DNA of 64,000 nucleotides, from contig JAVBJN010000016.1 of the NCBI GenBank assembly GCA_031546985.1, positions 1-64,000 on the forward strand. The letters are read 5' to 3'. Each line of letters opens with the position of its first letter. Position 1 is the stretch's first letter. The translations under genes and the position numbers were made by a program. The notes below the pieces were generated by a model that was given only the letters and a program-made list of their open reading frames with translations, made no database searches and was not told the origin of the DNA. Below are positions 60,005-64,000 of the stretch, one piece after another. The DNA comes from JAVBJN01 sp031546985. GTDB taxonomy: Bacteria > Bacteroidota > Bacteroidia > Chitinophagales > Chitinophagaceae.

Positions 60005-63000
60005 ATGGACCCATTAACCGCATCGTTGTTGTATAGTGAGATAGAAAATTACCTGGAAGATCCATCCTCCGACGCCAGGCGATTTATAAAAAGGCTGATG
60101 GAAAAGTTGTTCCGGCAACTGGTTTCAGATTCCGGAAAGAGTTTTACTTCCCTTACCGCCAATATGGCTTTTGTATTGCCCAATACCTTGCTGCAACCCG
60201 ATTTGCACCATGCATTAATGGCATTGCGCAAACTGGTGGTGATGCACAAGGGCCGTTCATGGACTGATGGCCGCACCGTTTGGGGCATTAAAGTACTTGC
60301 AGAAACTATTGCGGTAACAACCGGAGCGCCCATGCCGGAAACACTCCTGCTTAAGCTGGATGGTATTGCATTGCAGGTATCTGAAACAGCTGATATTGCT
60401 GAAGAACCAAATGTGCTGGCAGAAATGCGTTGCTGTATACTCGAAAAAGGACCATTGCAACAAAATGCGGAGGCGCATAAGTTTTGTGTGCTCAAAGTAG
60501 ATACACCAGAGCTGGGCATCGTGTTTATGCAACTTTGGGAAAACACATCTGGCCACCTGGCTATGCTATACCCATTGCTGGCGCCCTACCAGCATTTGCA
60601 GGTATTGCATTGCAGCAAAACGAATGAACCGCATACCTGGACCACCGTTGCCGATTCTCAGTTGGTGCTGGAACCGGATGTGCTCATGGATATTAGTGAT
60701 CTGGCAGAATGCTGCCAGTTTAAAGGCGATCTGCCGCTGCTGTACCTCGTAAAAAAATTGATGCCACAGCAATACAATGATGCGGCATTAAAGGGAAACC
60801 TGGTGAATGCCTTGCTGGATGCGGTACTGCGGGATGTGGAAACACCATTTAAATCCTGCTTTCGCGAGGTGGTGGCAGACAATGTATTGCAAGCATCGGC
60901 CTATGGCAAAGAAAAACTGAACGGCATTTACCGCGATATTGCCGCCACACACTGGCCCAATCTGCACCGCGCAGCTTCTTCCTTGCAAAACAAACCGGTT
61001 CGTATAGAGCCTACTTTTTTCTCGGCCCGTTATGGCTTGCAAGGACGTTTGGATGTGCTTACCGAAGATCTGCAAAACCCCGATCATAAAGAAATTCTTG
61101 AACTCAAGAGTGGCCGCGCGCCCGATTACCAAACCTGGCGCAACAATGAAATGCAGGTAGTGGGCTATAACCTGCTGCTTAAATCATCGTTTGGCGAGCA
61201 GCGTACCGGCGGTTCTGCTATTTTATATTCTGCGGCTTCGTATGAGCCAATGCGCACGGTGCGCAACAGTGTAAAGCTGGAAAGTGAATTGCTTTCGGTG
61301 CGCAACCAGGTGGTAGGTTACCTGATGCAGATTGCTTCGGGCGATTATACCATTTTGGGGCAAATTACGCCCGCTATGGCAGAGGGCCTGCCCGGCTTTT
61401 TAAGCACCGGGTTCTCGAAATATGCCGAAGGCTGGCAACAGGCATCGCCATTAGCCAAAGCGTATTACCAGCAGTTCCTGTCGTTTATTATCAGAGAATG
61501 GTTGCAGGCCAAATGCGGCCTGTACTCTGGTATGGAACGGGAGGAAGATGCAGATGGTTTTGCTGCATTGTGGTTGCAGGAAGAGCAGGATAAACGAGAT
61601 GCCTTTAGCCTCATTGCCGGTTTGCAATTTATGGCACTGAACGAAGAAACCGGTGTACTAACCTTTTCGATCACCGAAAAACAGAGCCATAATTTCCGCA
61701 GCGGCGATACGGCTATTTTATATGCCCGCAGGGATGGTTCGTTAAACCCGTTGCAGCAACAGGTACTCAAAGGGCGTATTGATGTGCTGACGGATAACCG
61801 TGTTCTTTTCTCGCTCAATAACCGGCAGTTGTCGGCGTCTTTTTTCTCGGCAGCGGAAAGCTGGGTGCTGGAGCACGATATGTACGAAAGCAATTACTGG
61901 GTATCGGCTTCGGCATTGTGGTATGTGCTGGACCCTGCTTATGCATCACGCCTGGCTTGTATTTTAGGCCAGCAGGAACCCGCAGTGCAGGAGCTTGAAG
62001 TGCAAAAACCAGAAGGCTTTAACGACAATCAGTACAGCTTATTGCGGTACGCGCTCGAAGCCAAAGATTATTACCTCATACAAGGGCCTCCCGGCACGGG
62101 CAAGACCTCTACCGTGCTTACGGCATTGGTACGCGAATTGCTGCAACGAAAACAACAGGTGGTGGTGGTAGCATTTACCAACCGTGCGGTTGAAGAGATA
62201 TGCAGGAAACTGAAAGATACGGGTGTGGATTTTTTGCGGTTGGGCAGCAGGCGTTCGGAGTCGGAGCAGCAGCTTCGCAAATACTGTATGGACGGGCAAA
62301 TTGAGGAAGCCAGAAACTTCATTACAGGTCAGCAGGTTTTTGTGGCTACAGTAGCTACAATGGCCGCCAGACTCGATTTGCTGGAAATGCTGAAGATTAA
62401 ACCCGATACACTGATTGTGGATGAGGCATCACAATTGACCGAACCGCAATTGCTGGGGCTGTTGATGCATTTTAAAAAATTTGTACTCATTGGCGATCAA
62501 AACCAATTACCTCCGGTGGTGGCGCAGCACGAACAATACTGTGCGGTTCCCGAAGGCGTATTGACGCAAGCGGGGTTAAGGGATATGCGGGTATCGGTAT
62601 TTGAACGGTTGATGCAGCAATGCCGTGAAAAGGGCTGGTACCATGCTTTTGGTATGCTTACTACCCACTTCAGGATGCACGATACCATTGCAGATCTTAT
62701 TAATCCTTACTATGCCGGGCGGTTGAAATCGGGCCGGGCGGTGCAGCAGGAATTATTTGCGCCGGAACCTGTTTCTGATAATGTGTGGACAAATATGCTG
62801 GCCAGGGGGCGTAAAGTGTTTATGCCTTCTCCCAAAGAATCGGTTTCCAAGCTTAACAAAGAGGAAGCCCGTAGGGTAGTATCGTTACTGAAACATTTGA
62901 AAGATAGTATGGGCGAGCAGTTTAGTCCAGATGCGGTAGGCGTGGTTACACCCTGGCGCACGCAGATCAGTTACATTCGTGAGCTGATTGGCGATGATGC

Positions 63001-63298
63001 CGTTTTGCAGGCAGTGAATATTGATACGGTAGAGCGTTTCCAGGGATCGGAGAACGATATTATTATTGTTTCGCTGGCAGTGAACCACCCGGCACAGTTG
63101 CGGCAATTGCAGAGCGACGGGCAGTTTGATGATGGCAAGCAATTGATTGCGGTAGACCGTAAATTACTGGTTACACTAAGCCGCGCAAGGCAGCAGGTGA
63201 TATTGATGGGCTATGAACCCGTACTGAGGGTTTCTGTGCATTACAGCCGTGTGCTGGACCAGATGAATTATACAGAGCAGATATTTACAGAACAATAA
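60005..63298 (+). CDS. Cas4-like nuclease/Dna2-like SF1 helicase
   Basis: A 1097-residue protein. The N-terminal 320 residues are unassigned. A PD-(D/E)XK nuclease of the Cas4/RecB type follows: GLQGRLDVL (Asp about 347) and EILELKSGRAPDYQ (E-x-K about 362-370), with MQVVGYNLLL behind it. The helicase core has Walker A GPPGTGKTSTVLTAL (about 691), LIVDEASQLTEPQLLGL, LIGDQNQLPPVV (about 829), TVERFQGSENDIIIVSLA (about 1007) and LLVTLSRARQQVIL (about 1055). This is the domain order of Dna2-type helicase-nucleases. It lies 49 bases after the DUF4011 helicase and directly precedes a thermonuclease gene. A Cys cluster as in Cas4/Dna2 is not evident. Likely partner of the upstream gene. Confidence 0.86.
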   Translation: MDPLTASLLYSEIENYLEDPSSDARRFIKRLMEKLFRQLVSDSGKSFTSLTANMAFVLPNTLLQPDLHHALMALRKLVVMHKGRSWTDGRTVWGIKVLAETIAVTTGAPMPETLLLKLDGIALQVSETADIAEEPNVLAEMRCCILEKGPLQQNAEAHKFCVLKVDTPELGIVFMQLWENTSGHLAMLYPLLAPYQHLQVLHCSKTNEPHTWTTVADSQLVLEPDVLMDISDLAECCQFKGDLPLLYLVKKLMPQQYNDAALKGNLVNALLDAVLRDVETPFKSCFREVVADNVLQASAYGKEKLNGIYRDIAATHWPNLHRAASSLQNKPVRIEPTFFSARYGLQGRLDVLTEDLQNPDHKEILELKSGRAPDYQTWRNNEMQVVGYNLLLKSSFGEQRTGGSAILYSAASYEPMRTVRNSVKLESELLSVRNQVVGYLMQIASGDYTILGQITPAMAEGLPGFLSTGFSKYAEGWQQASPLAKAYYQQFLSFIIREWLQAKCGLYSGMEREEDADGFAALWLQEEQDKRDAFSLIAGLQFMALNEETGVLTFSITEKQSHNFRSGDTAILYARRDGSLNPLQQQVLKGRIDVLTDNRVLFSLNNRQLSASFFSAAESWVLEHDMYESNYWVSASALWYVLDPAYASRLACILGQQEPAVQELEVQKPEGFNDNQYSLLRYALEAKDYYLIQGPPGTGKTSTVLTALVRELLQRKQQVVVVAFTNRAVEEICRKLKDTGVDFLRLGSRRSESEQQLRKYCMDGQIEEARNFITGQQVFVATVATMAARLDLLEMLKIKPDTLIVDEASQLTEPQLLGLLMHFKKFVLIGDQNQLPPVVAQHEQYCAVPEGVLTQAGLRDMRVSVFERLMQQCREKGWYHAFGMLTTHFRMHDTIADLINPYYAGRLKSGRAVQQELFAPEPVSDNVWTNMLARGRKVFMPSPKESVSKLNKEEARRVVSLLKHLKDSMGEQFSPDAVGVVTPWRTQISYIRELIGDDAVLQAVNIDTVERFQGSENDIIIVSLAVNHPAQLRQLQSDGQFDDGKQLIAVDRKLLVTLSRARQQVILMGYEPVLRVSVHYSRVLDQMNYTEQIFTEQ

Positions 63299-63811
63299 AT
63301 GAGATTGAAGATGAAACAAGGATGGCATAGGTTGGGTTTGATGATGGCATTGCTGGTACTTACCCCGGTAGTATGGGCAGCTCAGAAAAAGGTAACCGGT
63401 AAGGTAGTAAAGGTGGTAGATGGCGACACGTTTGATGTGCTGGAAGGTAAAACTACTTACCGCATTCGTATGTATGGTATAGACGCGCCAGAGAAGAAAC
63501 AGGACTTTGGTAACCGGAGCAAACAGGCGCTGGGCGATGCTTGTATGCAACAACCCATTACGGTAATTCTTAAAAAGAAAGACCGGTACCAGCGCTGGGT
63601 GGGAGATGCTTATGATGTAAATGGCAGGCACATTAACCTGTTGATGGTAAAGCAAGGGTATGCCTGGCATTACGCAAAATTTGCGAAGAAGAGCCAGGAC
63701 CTGGCGGAGGCGCAGGAATATGCCCAAACGCATAAGCTGGGCTTATGGCAACAACCGCACCCGGTAGCGCCCTGGGATTGGCGTAAGAAAAAGGCACAGG
63801 CACCAGAGTAG
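63299..63811 (+). CDS. Exported thermonuclease (staphylococcal nuclease-like)
   Basis: A 170-residue SNase-fold nuclease. A signal peptide (MKQGWHRLGLMMALLVLTPV, cleaved near WAAQ) precedes VDGDTFDVLEGKTTYRIRMY, GIDAPEKKQDFGNRSKQAL and KQGYAWHYAKFAKKS, including the catalytic Arg, Glu and Asp positions of the family. The start codon follows the stop of the Dna2-like gene without a gap; an ATG at 63311 is an alternative. Export suggests nucleic-acid degradation outside the cytosol, so its link with the helicase pair may be incidental. Confidence 0.88.
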   Translation: MRLKMKQGWHRLGLMMALLVLTPVVWAAQKKVTGKVVKVVDGDTFDVLEGKTTYRIRMYGIDAPEKKQDFGNRSKQALGDACMQQPITVILKKKDRYQRWVGDAYDVNGRHINLLMVKQGYAWHYAKFAKKSQDLAEAQEYAQTHKLGLWQQPHPVAPWDWRKKKAQAPE

Positions 63812-63905
63812 CATTTATTACAGAAATATCATTCCTGCAAAGTGCGTATGATTTCTTAGCAGAAGATACTGCTCAGGGCAGCATGACAATCATTATCAGG
63901 ATATT

Positions 63906-63936
63906 AAAAAAGCAGCCCCCAACAGGCTGCTTTTTG
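63906..63936 (+). terminator. Bidirectional terminator after the thermonuclease gene
   Basis: AGCAGCC and GGCTGCT form a stem with an A-run before and T5 after. The remaining bases to 64000 hold no feature I can support. Confidence 0.85.
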
Positions 63937-64000
63937 CTTTTCATGATGATAGTCGGGGAGGCGTGGCGCTTATACAGGGTTGTTTGTGTTGTTATTGGTA

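Noticed and set aside
1..64000. CRISPR arrays, rRNA genes, complete prophage
   Set aside because: No regularly spaced repeats, no rRNA sequence and no phage structural genes were seen.

Overview
The window reads as a chromosomal segment of a Bacteroidota bacterium, most likely of the Chitinophagaceae type. The evidence is three proteins with C-terminal type IX secretion (T9SS) sorting domains, promoter -7 elements of the form TAnnTTTG, HmuY-type heme proteins, DUF2480 and YtxH/holin-like small proteins, and almost no Shine-Dalgarno use. No rRNA, CRISPR array or prophage is visible. One tRNA gene (Phe, GAA) is present.

Layout. 0-5 kb: housekeeping genes (ybeY fragment, FeoA-domain protein, nadD, AI-2E permease), a small envelope-stress-like trio and a POT peptide transporter. 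5.1-7.7 kb: nadA sits between two AT-rich intergenic regions that together carry six perfect DnaA boxes (TTATCCACA) plus near-matches; I read this as a candidate chromosomal origin split by nadA. 7.7-15 kb: a PpiD-like chaperone, DUF2480, a lytic transglycosylase, CorA, a Nudix hydrolase and a GHL10-type glycoside hydrolase.

15-27.6 kb is a heme/iron island: 2Fe-2S ferredoxin plus ferredoxin-NADP reductase, a TetR regulator, a small Cys-containing protein, a T9SS-exported HmuY-like protein, an hmuTUV-type ABC importer, a HemS-like protein, a VOC protein, a TonB-dependent receptor and a HmuY-like lipoprotein. Four transcription units here share a tandem TTCCCGATTGT-like element repeated at 21-22 bp, which argues for one regulon joining heme capture at the surface, import, and the electron-transfer pair that could feed heme breakdown. 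The surface HmuY unit has a long structured leader ending in a terminator-like hairpin.

27.8-43.5 kb: recQ, tRNA-Phe followed by a decayed copy of its 3' half, then an accessory region: a 2449-residue SpvB/TcB/Rhs polymorphic toxin with a papain-like Cys-His-Asp tip and overlapping candidate immunity gene; an IS5 remnant; a second, orphan Rhs core plus a different toxin tip and its candidate immunity gene, sharing a 900-bp direct repeat with the first; and an IS3 element whose transposase has lost a catalytic Asp. 43.6-51.7 kb: T9SS subtilisin-like protease and another T9SS protein, an alcohol dehydrogenase, an AAA ATPase, RtcB, and a DUF2807 lipoprotein.

51.9-63.8 kb looks like a defence-type segment: hipBA toxin-antitoxin, a DEAD-box RNA helicase, then two very large helicase-nuclease proteins in tandem (DUF4011/SF1 helicase/Vsr-like nuclease/DUF3320, and a Cas4-like nuclease/Dna2-like SF1 helicase) and an exported thermonuclease abutting the second. 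The tandem helicase-nuclease pair is my main candidate for a poorly described system.
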